Positions 1 through 8,227 of a stretch of DNA of 64,000 bases are shown here, piece by piece. The stretch's first letter is position 1. Each line of letters opens with the position of its first letter. This DNA is from Alteriqipengyuania halimionae (GTDB lineage Bacteria > Pseudomonadota > Alphaproteobacteria > Sphingomonadales > Sphingomonadaceae), in assembly GCF_009827575.1 (NCBI RefSeq), contig NZ_WTYR01000001.1:2143001-2207000 (forward strand), given 5' to 3'. The notes beneath the pieces were generated by a model. It saw nothing but the letters and a program-made list of their open reading frames with translations. It was not told where the DNA came from and did no database searches. A program made the translations under genes and the position numbers.

Positions 1-1322
1 GCCGCGAACGCGCTGGCGAGCGCGTCGACATAGTTGTATTCGAAACTGGCGAAGGTCTTGCGCGTGTCCTTGCGCTCGACAGCCGTTTCGAGGCTTCGGC
101 GATAGAGCGCGAGCTGTTCGTCGAGTTCGGCCTGGCTGAAGCCGAACTCAAGCGCGCGTCGCACTTCAAGATCGCCCACGGCAAGGCTTTCCTGCCACTT
201 GTCGGTCGCGCTGCGTACACGGATGAGCATGCCGTCGACGATTTCGCGCTGGGCATAGCGCGTGACCGATCCGGACAGGAACGGCGCCTTGCCTTCGTCC
301 ACCAGCTTGGTCAGCCGGCGGTCCAGGATTCGGTTGCCGATGGTCCGAACGATGTACTCGCGGCGCCTGTCTGCCGAGTCCTCTTGCAGTTCGTACGGGT
401 ACTGCGTGCCGATAGTGATGAAGGTCAGCAGCTCGGGATCCTGGTAGTATCCGATCCTGCCAGCTTCGGTGGCTGCAGGGGTAAGCGGTCGTTTTTCCGC
501 CGCCGGGCTCGCGGGCTTCCAGTCGCCGAAATACTCGCGGATCTTGGCGATCGCGAGATCGGTCTCGACATCGCCGACGAACACGATGAACGTGTTTTCG
601 GGCCGGTAGTACCCCTCGTAGAAACGGACAAACTCCTCGCGCGGCATGGTGGCGATGGTTTCGTCGGTCCCGATCGGGAGCCGGTCGATCCTGCCGCTCC
701 CCTTGGTAAAAAAGCCGAGATTGTCGATCGCGGAGCGGAAGCCGAGGGAGTCGCGGCTGCTCTTTTCCGAGGCGATAACGCCGCGTTCGCGATCGATCGC
801 TTCCTCGTCCAGCAGCAGATTGCTGGCCGTCTCGCGCATAAGGAAGAACGCTTCGTCGAGGAGCTCTTCGCCGACATTGGGAAGGTTGAGCTTGTAGACC
901 GTCTGGTCGAACCCAGTGCTCGCATTGGTATCGGCGCCGAAGGCGAGACCGTAGCGCTCAAGCCGTTTGACCATCTCGCCTTCGGGGACATTCGTCGATC
1001 CGTTGAACGCCATGTGTTCGAGGAAATGTGCGATGCCCTGCTGCGCGTCCGTCTCGTCCCAGGATCCGGTGTCGATCCGCATGCGGATAGCACCAGCCCC
1101 GCTGGGCGTAGCATTGCGCATCACCGCATAGCGCAGGCCGTTCTCTAGCTCTCCATACACGACCCGCTCGTCCGCTTTCAGATCGCTGGAATCCTGGACG
1201 AATGCCGGTTCAGCAGACTGGTGCGCGAAAGCGGGGCTGACCACGCTCGCGAGGCTGGCGGCAGCCAGCGCAAGGATCGAGCAAACAGGGGAAGAACGAA
1301 GGTTGGTTTTCGTGACCGGCAT
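1..1322 (-). CDS. M16 family secreted zinc metallopeptidase (C-terminus beyond left edge)
   Basis: Insulinase/pitrilysin-family protease; the 440 N-terminal residues are present and the gene runs off the left edge. An ATG at 1322 opens a signal peptide (hydrophobic SILALAAASLASVVSPAFA, cut near residue 33). The inverted zinc motif HFLEH is at residues 99-103, and an acidic region with E...RERGVIASE follows about 75 residues later, where M16 enzymes carry the third zinc ligand. It should act in the periplasm on peptides or small proteins. It lies 98 bp downstream of the STN-type TonB receptor on the same strand, so the receptor and protease probably form one unit, as in protease-associated import systems (FusA/FusC, PqqL). 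The substrate cannot be told from sequence. Confidence 0.9.
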   Translation of the reverse strand, partial: MPVTKTNLRSSPVCSILALAAASLASVVSPAFAHQSAEPAFVQDSSDLKADERVVYGELENGLRYAVMRNATPSGAGAIRMRIDTGSWDETDAQQGIAHFLEHMAFNGSTNVPEGEMVKRLERYGLAFGADTNASTGFDQTVYKLNLPNVGEELLDEAFFLMRETASNLLLDEEAIDRERGVIASEKSSRDSLGFRSAIDNLGFFTKGSGRIDRLPIGTDETIATMPREEFVRFYEGYYRPENTFIVFVGDVETDLAIAKIREYFGDWKPASPAAEKRPLTPAATEAGRIGYYQDPELLTFITIGTQYPYELQEDSADRRREYIVRTIGNRILDRRLTKLVDEGKAPFLSGSVTRYAQREIVDGMLIRVRSATDKWQESLAVGDLEVRRALEFGFSQAELDEQLALYRRSLETAVERKDTRKTFASFEYNYVDALASAFA

Positions 1323-1364
1323 GGGCTGGCACTCTCCAGTGTTTTGATTTTTGCAGATTGGGGT

Positions 1365-1402
1365 GGCTGCGCATGCCCGACCAATGCCTTGCATGCGCAG
1401 CC
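1365..1402. repeat. 12-bp perfect inverted repeat between TonB receptor and M16 gene
   Basis: Arms GGCTGCGCATGC (1365-1376) and GCATGCGCAGCC (1391-1402) are perfectly complementary around a 14-nt loop. The hairpin lies just after the receptor stop codon and before the protease start. No T-run follows on either strand, so a Rho-independent terminator is not supported. A processing or mRNA-stabilising hairpin, giving receptor and protease different expression, is the simplest reading. Confidence 0.6.
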
Positions 1403-1420
1403 GGAGGGGTCAGGTGGACA

Positions 1421-4400
1421 TCAGAAACTGATCCGTGCGCCGACGGTGATCGTTCTGCCTCCGTTGAACTGGTAGTTGTCCGGGAAGAGGAAATTCGCCC
1501 CGCTCTCGTTGAACATCGAGGATGTCGCCGAGCGCAGATCGCCATCGGTCGGATCGCGCAGCAGGTCATCACCCTGCAGGTAGAAGGTGACGTCCGCGAA
1601 ACTGGTCGGCAGGTGATAATTCAACCGCAGGTCCAGCGTGCTGTAGGACGGCACGATGGTGTCCAGGCCGTGGACCTCGAACGCTTCGGGAGAAGCATCC
1701 TGATACGTGTAGATCAGACGGCCTTCGAATCCGCCGCGCTGGTAATTGAGCGAGGCGTTGTACACCCAGGCCGACTGGTCCTTGAGCGCGCGATCGAAGG
1801 TGAACTGATCGAGCGTGCCATCGTCGTTGCGACCGGAGAGCAGGGTCGGGAAATCCGCTGCAGTGTAGGTCACGTTGCCGAGAATACCGAAATCGCTCAG
1901 GAAGCCGGGGAGGAAATCCAGCTGGCGGATCACTTCGGCTTCAAATCCGTAAATCTTGCCGCCTTCGCCATTTTCCGGTCGATTGCGGAGGAAAGCCGTA
2001 TCGGCGTCGAACGCGACGATTTCAGGAAACTGCGTCGCGAGATCGCCGAAATAGGCGACAACATCGTCGCGAACAGAGCTGTCGTCTCCATCCTGGAAGA
2101 ACACGTTGGTGAAGTTGTTCTGGACGTTCTTGTAGAAGAAACCGGCACGCAGGATGCCCGGCGAATCCTCGAAATAATAGGACAGGTCGAATTCGAAATT
2201 GTCGGTTGTCGTGGGGCGAAGGTCGGGGTTGGCCTCGCGGATGGTGACGCGATTCTGACTGTCACGCAGGTCCACGTACACCGCCCGACTGCGCCGGATA
2301 AGACGGAAATCCGGATTCACGGTGGTGCGGTTGTAATGAAACCGGGCCACGATGTTTTCGGCTGGGCGATAGTTGAGCAAGAGGCTGGGGGTAAAGGTCG
2401 TCTGCGTCCCTCCGGTGGTCTCGAAGCGCACGAGATTCGCTCCGATGAACACATCACGGGGAATCTCCAAATTGTCCTCAGTCCGCACTGAAGGAGCCGT
2501 CAGCGTGGTGCCGGAACGGGTGAATCGCTCCATCCGCACTCCACCGGAGACATCGAACCTACCGAACTCGAGCTTGCCCTCGACGTAGGCGGCAAGCTTC
2601 TCTTCGACGGTTTCCGCCGGTGTCTGCGCATCGGAATCGGTGATCGGATCGAGATCGCTGTTGTTCTTGTAGGTGAACCGCTCCTCGTTGAACGGGGTGT
2701 TCGGGTCGTCTTGCGTCAGCGACGAAAGAGTGCCGAACAATTGTTCGAGCCCGGCCCGAGACAGGAAGGGATAGACGTATCCGCCTGCGCCGATATCGGC
2801 GAGGTCGGCATTGTTGAACAGGTCGCCGCCGAAATAGTCGATCGACGTATCCGTACCGAAAATCCTTGAGTAGCTTTCGAGCGACGCCAGGCTCCCCGTG
2901 GTGGTACTGGCGAACAGATCGTCCTGGCTCTTGCGCGAGCTGCGATCGTATTTGCCGCCAAAAGCTATGTACTGCAGGAACGAGCCGGTCGGGGCATACC
3001 GAATGTCACCCTCCAGCGTATAGGATTCCGTCGGACTGTTGGTGCCGGTCCGCGAGGCGGTCGTCAGGTTATACTGATCGGACGCATTGAGGAGATCGTA
3101 GCCCAGCTGTGTCAGCGAAAGGAGCGGCAGCCCATTGGCCAAGGTCACGAAGCCGCCATCGACATATCGCGGGTTTCCGGTGCCATCGGGATTGGTCACC
3201 GCTGTCGCCGCATCGATCAGATCGGCCAGCGCCGCATTCGAATTGCCCAGCGCGCTGACATTGTAATTGTCCGATTTCGTCGTCGCACGCGCATACCCGG
3301 CCTTGTAGTCGAACTTCCAGTTGTCGAGGCGGGTTTGACCGCGCAGGCTGAGGGTATCCTGCGTGTAGGTCTGGTCGATCGTGTTGAGCGCCAGATTGGG
3401 ACGCAGAGCTCTGAGGACCGTGCGCCGACGGGTCTCTCCGTCCAGTTCGGGGATCGGCATGTCGTTGACCCCAGTGGTGAGGAAACTGCCTGTTGTGCGC
3501 GAGGAATATAGTTCCGAGTTCTGCTGGATCCGCTGCGCGTCGAAGCGAAGCTTCGTGTTCGCGCCGATTTCCCATGCGGCGTTGATCGAAGCGGTCAGGT
3601 CCTCGACCTTGCGGTCGCGGCGCAGAATGCTGACCCCGGTGATAAGGCGATCGTCGATCCCTTCATCGAACGGGAATTGCTGGCTTGCCGGGACGTAGAA
3701 CAGATAATTGTACCCGTCCGGCAGCACCGCCGGGAGGGTGGAGTTGATATCGGCGTTGTAGTTGCGACGGTCGGTCTTGCGGAATTGCACGGTCGCCGCG
3801 ATCCCGAAATTGTCGGTCAGTCGCTTGGCGATGGTGCCGTTGGCCTGCCATTCCTCGCCATAATCGCGATCGAAATTGGCCTCCCCTTCGAAGCCGAGCG
3901 AAGCCTGGAAGTCGCCATAGTCGAGGCCGGATTTGGTTTCGATCTCGACCAGACCGCCCGACCCATTCGATTCCATGCTCGGCAGCAGCGATTTGTGGAT
4001 CGTGATCTGCGAGATATTCTCGGCCAGGAATCCGCTCAGGTCGATCGTGCGTTCGAAACCGGTCCCTTGCAGTTCGATTCCGTTGAGCTGGATGTTGATC
4101 GCTTCGGAGCTGAAGCCTCGTACCGTGATGTTCGTCCCTTCGCCGGTATCGGCGGACCGGCCGAAGGCCACGCCCGGCACCCTGCGGAGTGCTTCCGACA
4201 CGTTCTCTGCCGGGAAACTGCCCAGCAGGTCGGCCGAGACGATGGTCGCATTGTTGGACGCATTCATCTGCTGGTTGAGCGCGCGCTGGAGCGAACTGCG
4301 ATAACCTCGCACGACCAGATTGTTCTCGGCCACACCCACCGCAGCGGCGAAATTCCGGCGCGTGGCGGCATCGCGGGGAATGGCGACCTCGCGGGTGGCC

Positions 4401-4939
4401 TCGCCCAGATACTCGACTACGAGAACTTCGGCAGTTGCCGGGATCGCGGGAAAATAGAACCGGCCGTCCTGGTCGGAGACCGTTTCCAGTTCCGTTCCGG
4501 GAATCGTCAGCCGCGCTCCGGGAAGCGGGGCATCGGTTGCGAAATCGGTGATGCGGCCACCGAAAGGCGTCATCGCAGCATCGGCCGACGAGCCTTTGCC
4601 CGTACCATCAGCCATGCGCAGCGCGAACACCTCGGCCGATACCTCGGTGTAGGACAGACCGGTGCCCTTCAGCACGATCTTGAGACCCGCAGGCACGGAG
4701 TAACGCCCGGCAACACCTGGGCTGTCTTTTCCAGCCACGAGATCGGGCGAATAAACGAGGTCCACCTGCGACTGGCTTGCGAAATCACTCAGGGCACCAT
4801 CGAGATCCTGCGCGGCGATGTCGAAATCGACCTGCCGATGCTCGTTCTGCTCGCGTGCTTCCTGCGCCTGCGCCGGTGTCGTGAGACTGGCACCGGCAAC
4901 CCCTGCCAGCAGCGCACAATGAAAAATCTTGTTGTTCAT
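1421..4939 (-). CDS. TonB-dependent receptor with N-terminal STN signalling domain
   Basis: Outer-membrane active transporter of 1172 aa. Order: signal peptide ending TPAQAQ (residues 1-26); STN domain (about 38-100), which contacts a FecR-type anti-sigma factor in the periplasm; a carboxypeptidase-regulatory-like beta domain (about 125-195); plug (about 205-335, with VRGFSSEAINIQLNGIEL); and a long beta-barrel ending in the aromatic GARISF. The STN domain plus the upstream sigma/FecR pair marks it as a FecA-like transducer that reports substrate occupancy. An imperfectly explained palindrome (AAATCC-G-GGATTT, 5024-5036) lies in the 136-bp upstream gap where the cognate ECF promoter would be expected. 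The substrate is unknown; its size and the linked protease suggest a peptide or protein rather than a simple siderophore, which is inference. Confidence 0.93.
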   Translation of the reverse strand: MNNKIFHCALLAGVAGASLTTPAQAQEAREQNEHRQVDFDIAAQDLDGALSDFASQSQVDLVYSPDLVAGKDSPGVAGRYSVPAGLKIVLKGTGLSYTEVSAEVFALRMADGTGKGSSADAAMTPFGGRITDFATDAPLPGARLTIPGTELETVSDQDGRFYFPAIPATAEVLVVEYLGEATREVAIPRDAATRRNFAAAVGVAENNLVVRGYRSSLQRALNQQMNASNNATIVSADLLGSFPAENVSEALRRVPGVAFGRSADTGEGTNITVRGFSSEAINIQLNGIELQGTGFERTIDLSGFLAENISQITIHKSLLPSMESNGSGGLVEIETKSGLDYGDFQASLGFEGEANFDRDYGEEWQANGTIAKRLTDNFGIAATVQFRKTDRRNYNADINSTLPAVLPDGYNYLFYVPASQQFPFDEGIDDRLITGVSILRRDRKVEDLTASINAAWEIGANTKLRFDAQRIQQNSELYSSRTTGSFLTTGVNDMPIPELDGETRRRTVLRALRPNLALNTIDQTYTQDTLSLRGQTRLDNWKFDYKAGYARATTKSDNYNVSALGNSNAALADLIDAATAVTNPDGTGNPRYVDGGFVTLANGLPLLSLTQLGYDLLNASDQYNLTTASRTGTNSPTESYTLEGDIRYAPTGSFLQYIAFGGKYDRSSRKSQDDLFASTTTGSLASLESYSRIFGTDTSIDYFGGDLFNNADLADIGAGGYVYPFLSRAGLEQLFGTLSSLTQDDPNTPFNEERFTYKNNSDLDPITDSDAQTPAETVEEKLAAYVEGKLEFGRFDVSGGVRMERFTRSGTTLTAPSVRTEDNLEIPRDVFIGANLVRFETTGGTQTTFTPSLLLNYRPAENIVARFHYNRTTVNPDFRLIRRSRAVYVDLRDSQNRVTIREANPDLRPTTTDNFEFDLSYYFEDSPGILRAGFFYKNVQNNFTNVFFQDGDDSSVRDDVVAYFGDLATQFPEIVAFDADTAFLRNRPENGEGGKIYGFEAEVIRQLDFLPGFLSDFGILGNVTYTAADFPTLLSGRNDDGTLDQFTFDRALKDQSAWVYNASLNYQRGGFEGRLIYTYQDASPEAFEVHGLDTIVPSYSTLDLRLNYHLPTSFADVTFYLQGDDLLRDPTDGDLRSATSSMFNESGANFLFPDNYQFNGGRTITVGARISF

Positions 4940-5075
4940 TTTGGTGTGGAGCCCCCTTGGTCCTGAAAAACGCTATCTGCGTGTCACAACCGTAAGACGC
5001 GCCACCGCGCATCCACCTCATCGAAATCCGGGATTTTCTGTAGCTCTCAGGCCTCGCCAACGGGCGGGCCGAGAC

Positions 5076-6179
5076 TTACCGCGTTGAATTCGCAGCAGGC
5101 TTTTTCCGAAGCAAAAGTTTCGATCCGCCGCGACGCGGATCGAGCGAAACCGGCAATGCAACCGAAATAGCGGCCGCGAATTTTTCCGCCGAACCGGTCG
5201 TGAACGCACCGCTGATCCGCATGTCCGCCAGGGCCGGATCGGCGAGAACCAGCTTTCTTTCGGAATACCGGTTCACTTCCGCGACGGCATCGGCCAGCCG
5301 GTCGTTGTCGAAAATCAGGCGCCCGGTCCGCCAGCTCAACGCGCGGTCGACATTTACCTTGGTTACTTCGATGTCACGTGCCGTGCCAGCCGTACGGGCC
5401 TGCTGGCCTGGGGTCAGGCGAACACCGGCGGTCGAGCCGACGCGCGCGCCGGGCTCGAACGGCTCGACGTCAATACTGCCTTCGATCAGGGCGACGATCA
5501 TTTCCTGGCCGGTCTTGCGTACCGAGAAGATCGTACCGAGCGCGGTAATGCGCCTGTCGCCCGCCTGGACCACGAACGGACGGTCGGCATCGTGCGCGAC
5601 CTCGAACACTGCCTCGCCGCGGACCAGATTGAGATGGCGCTGCCCCGGCGTGAAATCGATCTCGACCACGGTGTCGGTGTTGAGTTCGATCGTCGAGCCA
5701 TCGGGCAGATCGACCGTCGATAGCTGGCCCACCCCGCTGCTGTAGACTTGCGTGTATGCAAGGCTTTCGCCTTCCGCGGCAGTAGAGGACGACGATGCGA
5801 CCGCCGGAATGTCTCCGCCGGTCTTGGACGCATAAATGGAAGGGATCGCCAAGGCGAGCGCGCCTGCAAGCATCAGCACGAGGCAGGCAGCAAGCGGAAA
5901 GAGCCAGGCAGGCCGCGATGCGTTCGCCGCGTCGAGCGACATGGCGTCGATACGCATCTGCATGATGTCGGGATCCTCGGCGAACTCGTCGAGCCCGTCC
6001 CAGGTGTTCATCATCGTGTTGAAGGTCGCATCGTGCTCCGGGCTCGCCGCACGCCATGCGCGAAAGCGGCTCCAGTCTTCGCTCGAGCACGACTCGGACT
6101 GCAGCCGGGCAATCCAGCCGGCCGCGCATTCCGAAACGGAAGCTGTTTGCCCTTTAATTGCGGTGTCGGCGTTACCCAT
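5076..6179 (-). CDS. FecR-family anti-sigma factor / sigma regulator
   Basis: Inner-membrane signal relay of 367 aa. A cytoplasmic DUF4880-type N-terminus (AAGWIARLQ...WRAASPEHDATF) binds the sigma factor. One transmembrane helix (PAWLFPLAACLVLMLAGALA) is followed by a periplasmic FecR domain (VDLPDGSTIELNTDT through ALGTIFSVR) and a DUF4974/STN-like C-terminus. The ATG at 6179 was chosen because it overlaps the sigma gene stop by 8 nt (ATGGGTAA) and follows a GGATAGGGA stretch; an in-frame start 27 nt upstream would lie deeper in the sigma gene. It should hold the ECF factor inactive until the STN receptor reports ligand. Confidence 0.93.
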   Translation of the reverse strand: MGNADTAIKGQTASVSECAAGWIARLQSESCSSEDWSRFRAWRAASPEHDATFNTMMNTWDGLDEFAEDPDIMQMRIDAMSLDAANASRPAWLFPLAACLVLMLAGALALAIPSIYASKTGGDIPAVASSSSTAAEGESLAYTQVYSSGVGQLSTVDLPDGSTIELNTDTVVEIDFTPGQRHLNLVRGEAVFEVAHDADRPFVVQAGDRRITALGTIFSVRKTGQEMIVALIEGSIDVEPFEPGARVGSTAGVRLTPGQQARTAGTARDIEVTKVNVDRALSWRTGRLIFDNDRLADAVAEVNRYSERKLVLADPALADMRISGAFTTGSAEKFAAAISVALPVSLDPRRGGSKLLLRKKPAANSTR

Positions 6180-6726
6180 CGTCCCTATCCACCCGTTCGG
6201 CCACATGTCGAATTGCGGCCATCATGTGTTTTTCGACCGCACTGGTCGAAATGCCCAAACGTGTGGCGATCTCCCTATATTTGAACCCTTCGAAGCGATG
6301 TAGCAGAAATACTGCCCGCGTGCGCTGGGGCAATTCACCCAAGGCACGCTGGAGAGCCTTCAACGCTTCTTTACCTTGCAAGACGCGCTCGGGCGAAAGT
6401 TCCTCAACGCGATCGGCAGAATCTAGCTCCAAAGAGCGCGAAAAGACCTGCTTGGTCGCGCTACGGCGCGCACGATCGCGCACGAGATTGGCGGCAACCT
6501 GGAAGATATAGGCATTGGGATTTTCCAGCCCGCCCTGCCGGTCCTGCGAATAAATCCGCGTGAAAACCTCCTGCACCAGATCGTCCACATCGGCATCGGC
6601 GCCCACACGTTTCGAGAAAAACCGGGTAAGCGGCAGGCGATATCGCTTGAAGAACTCTTCTGCGGGTGTCGCAGCCTTCGACGGCGCACGCTCGCCGGTA
6701 TCAGGTCTCTTGTGCGGATCGTTCAT
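6172..6726 (-). CDS. ECF RNA polymerase sigma factor, FecI-like
   Basis: ECF sigma-70 factor of about 184 aa. Region 2 contains FFSKRVGADADVDDLVQEVF and the NPNAYIFQVAANLVRDRAR block; region 4 contains LPQRTRAVFLLHRFEGFKYREIA and the helix-turn-helix LGISTSAVEKHM. It is the first gene of the sigma-FecR-receptor-protease set and probably transcribes the receptor gene. The start is uncertain: ATG 6726 (with GGAAAA upstream) is preferred over ATG 6750 (ACGGGTGA, very close spacing). Upstream, about 295 bases to the next gene hold no other gene that I can see. Confidence 0.93.
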   Translation of the reverse strand: MNDPHKRPDTGERAPSKAATPAEEFFKRYRLPLTRFFSKRVGADADVDDLVQEVFTRIYSQDRQGGLENPNAYIFQVAANLVRDRARRSATKQVFSRSLELDSADRVEELSPERVLQGKEALKALQRALGELPQRTRAVFLLHRFEGFKYREIATRLGISTSAVEKHMMAAIRHVAERVDRDDG

Positions 6727-6826
6727 GGTCAATTTTCCGGCGGACCGCATTCACCCGTTAGTGGCAGGACAGGACATTCAACCGCGCCGATCATGGCGTG
6801 GCCGGGCCTGGCCTTGAAATAGCGAC

Positions 6827-6846
6827 ACAGGACAGTTCAGTCCTGT
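6827..6846. repeat. Short inverted repeat between two gene units
   Basis: ACAGGAC (6827-6833) and GTCCTGT (6840-6846) flank a 6-nt loop in the gap between the ECF sigma gene and the histidine kinase end. A partial copy (GACAGGACATTCA) occurs about 60 bp away, near 6766. There is no clear T-run, so it may be an operator or a weak terminator hairpin. Confidence 0.35.
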
Positions 6847-7021
6847 TTCGACGAAATCGGAACGCCGGCGGCATCCCGATGGACGGCGTGGCTGCCCGAA
6901 TAGATTGCCCGAAGCAACCGGTCTCGTTCGCCCCGCTCCCGACTTTTGGCCCGGCAGGCATCGAGCGACCGGAAATCGTACGACATTTTTTCAAGCACCG
7001 GCTGAAATGCCACCGGAAAGC

Positions 7022-8227
7022 TCAGCCGTTGCGGAAGTCTGTCGGTGAGGCAGCCTGATCGGCAGGGCCCGAAACCCGCATGCTTTCGGCCTGCGCAGTC
7101 AATCGAACCCGGAATGTGGTTGGGTCCGCGCCCACCAGTTCGAGCGATCCGCCATGTCCGCGAACGATCTGGCGCGCGAGCGAGAGGCCGATGCCCGAGC
7201 CTTCGGGCTTTGTAGTGTGGAACGGGCGGAAGATCAGCGCTGCGCTTTCGGGCGGGACGCCCGCGCCATTATCGGTGACCATGATGGTCGGACGGTCGTC
7301 CTCGCACAGAAACATGAGGTCCACCTGCGGTGAGTGCTCCAGGCGCGCGGCTTCGGCGGCATTGTTGAGCAGCGCCCAGACGGCCTGGTGCATCTGGTCG
7401 CGATCGAGGGCCCATTCGCCCGCCTCCCCCAATTCGAGCGTTAGCGGGGTATCGGGCCAGCGCCTGGCAAAGAGCTGCGCCAGATCCTGCGCAAACTGCT
7501 CGATCGGCACTGGCGTGAGGATCGGTTCCGGCAGGCGGGCGAGCGCCCGGTAATCGGTTGCGAAGCGTTGCAGACCCTCGGCACGGCGGGCGAGCGGGCC
7601 GAGGATTTCGGAGAGCAAGGCCGTGTCCACGGGCTCCTGCGCCGCGGCGGTCTGCGCGCTCTCGGCCAACGACACGATTGGCGATAAACCATTAAGCAGT
7701 TCGTGACCGAGCACCTCGATCAGGTCCGCACTCGCGCGCGCCTCGGCAGCGAGTTCCTCGCGCTCGACATCGATCAACGCGGCGACCGTTACCCCGGTCG
7801 ACGCCTCGACCCGGTCGATCCGCCAAATCCGGCCTTCATGATGCAGCGTCGCGGCAGCAGGGTCGAGCAGGGCGGCAGGAGACGGGACGATCCGGTCGTC
7901 AGTGCCGAAGATCGCGCGCGCGGCACGGTTAAGAACCCGGGCGGTGTCGCGATCCAGTGCGATCAGCGGAGTCGGTGCGGCATCGAGCAGCAGCCGATGC
8001 ACGGCCGCATCTTCCTCCGCTCCTTCGGTCTCACCGTCGGGCGGGCGAGAAGGCACCAAGGCGGCATTCCACCAACCCAGCGCGAGCGCCCAGACCCCGG
8101 TCAGCGCAGCGCCGGTGAGCAGACCCCAACGACCCGACTCCCAGGCAAAGGCAGCAACCATCGCACTCGCGAGCAGGCCCACGCCCAGCGCTGCTGCGCG
8201 CCATCCGCGCCGGTAGTAGAGCCTCAT
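7022..8227 (-). CDS. Two-component sensor histidine kinase
   Basis: Membrane histidine kinase of 401 aa. Two N-terminal transmembrane helices (about 12-29 and 35-52) with almost no periplasmic loop are followed by a PAS-like region and the dimerisation/phosphoacceptor helix with H175 (EVLGHELLNGLSPI). The ATPase domain has the N box (NNAAEAA), G1 (DNGAGVP), F box (FRPFHTTK) and G2 (GSGIGLSLA). The start ATG overlaps the stop of the response-regulator gene (ATGA), indicating translational coupling. The lack of a sizeable extracytoplasmic sensor suggests it reads the membrane itself or its transporter partner. The adjacent divergent exporter is the likely target of the pathway. Confidence 0.93.
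   Translation of the reverse strand: MRLYYRRGWRAAALGVGLLASAMVAAFAWESGRWGLLTGAALTGVWALALGWWNAALVPSRPPDGETEGAEEDAAVHRLLLDAAPTPLIALDRDTARVLNRAARAIFGTDDRIVPSPAALLDPAAATLHHEGRIWRIDRVEASTGVTVAALIDVEREELAAEARASADLIEVLGHELLNGLSPIVSLAESAQTAAAQEPVDTALLSEILGPLARRAEGLQRFATDYRALARLPEPILTPVPIEQFAQDLAQLFARRWPDTPLTLELGEAGEWALDRDQMHQAVWALLNNAAEAARLEHSPQVDLMFLCEDDRPTIMVTDNGAGVPPESAALIFRPFHTTKPEGSGIGLSLARQIVRGHGGSLELVGADPTTFRVRLTAQAESMRVSGPADQAASPTDFRNG

Noticed and set aside
1365-1402. Rho-independent terminator after the STN receptor
   Set aside because: The stem is good but no T-run follows on either strand, so it is reported only as an inverted repeat.
3677-4966. Long open frame antisense to the STN TonB receptor
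   Set aside because: Compositional shadow with no domain, no ribosome site and no conserved motif.
1-6750. Lasso-peptide cluster, since sigma/FecR/TonB sets accompany these in sphingomonads
   Set aside because: No precursor peptide, B or C protein or isopeptidase is visible; the protease is an M16 metalloenzyme, not a prolyl-oligopeptidase-type isopeptidase.
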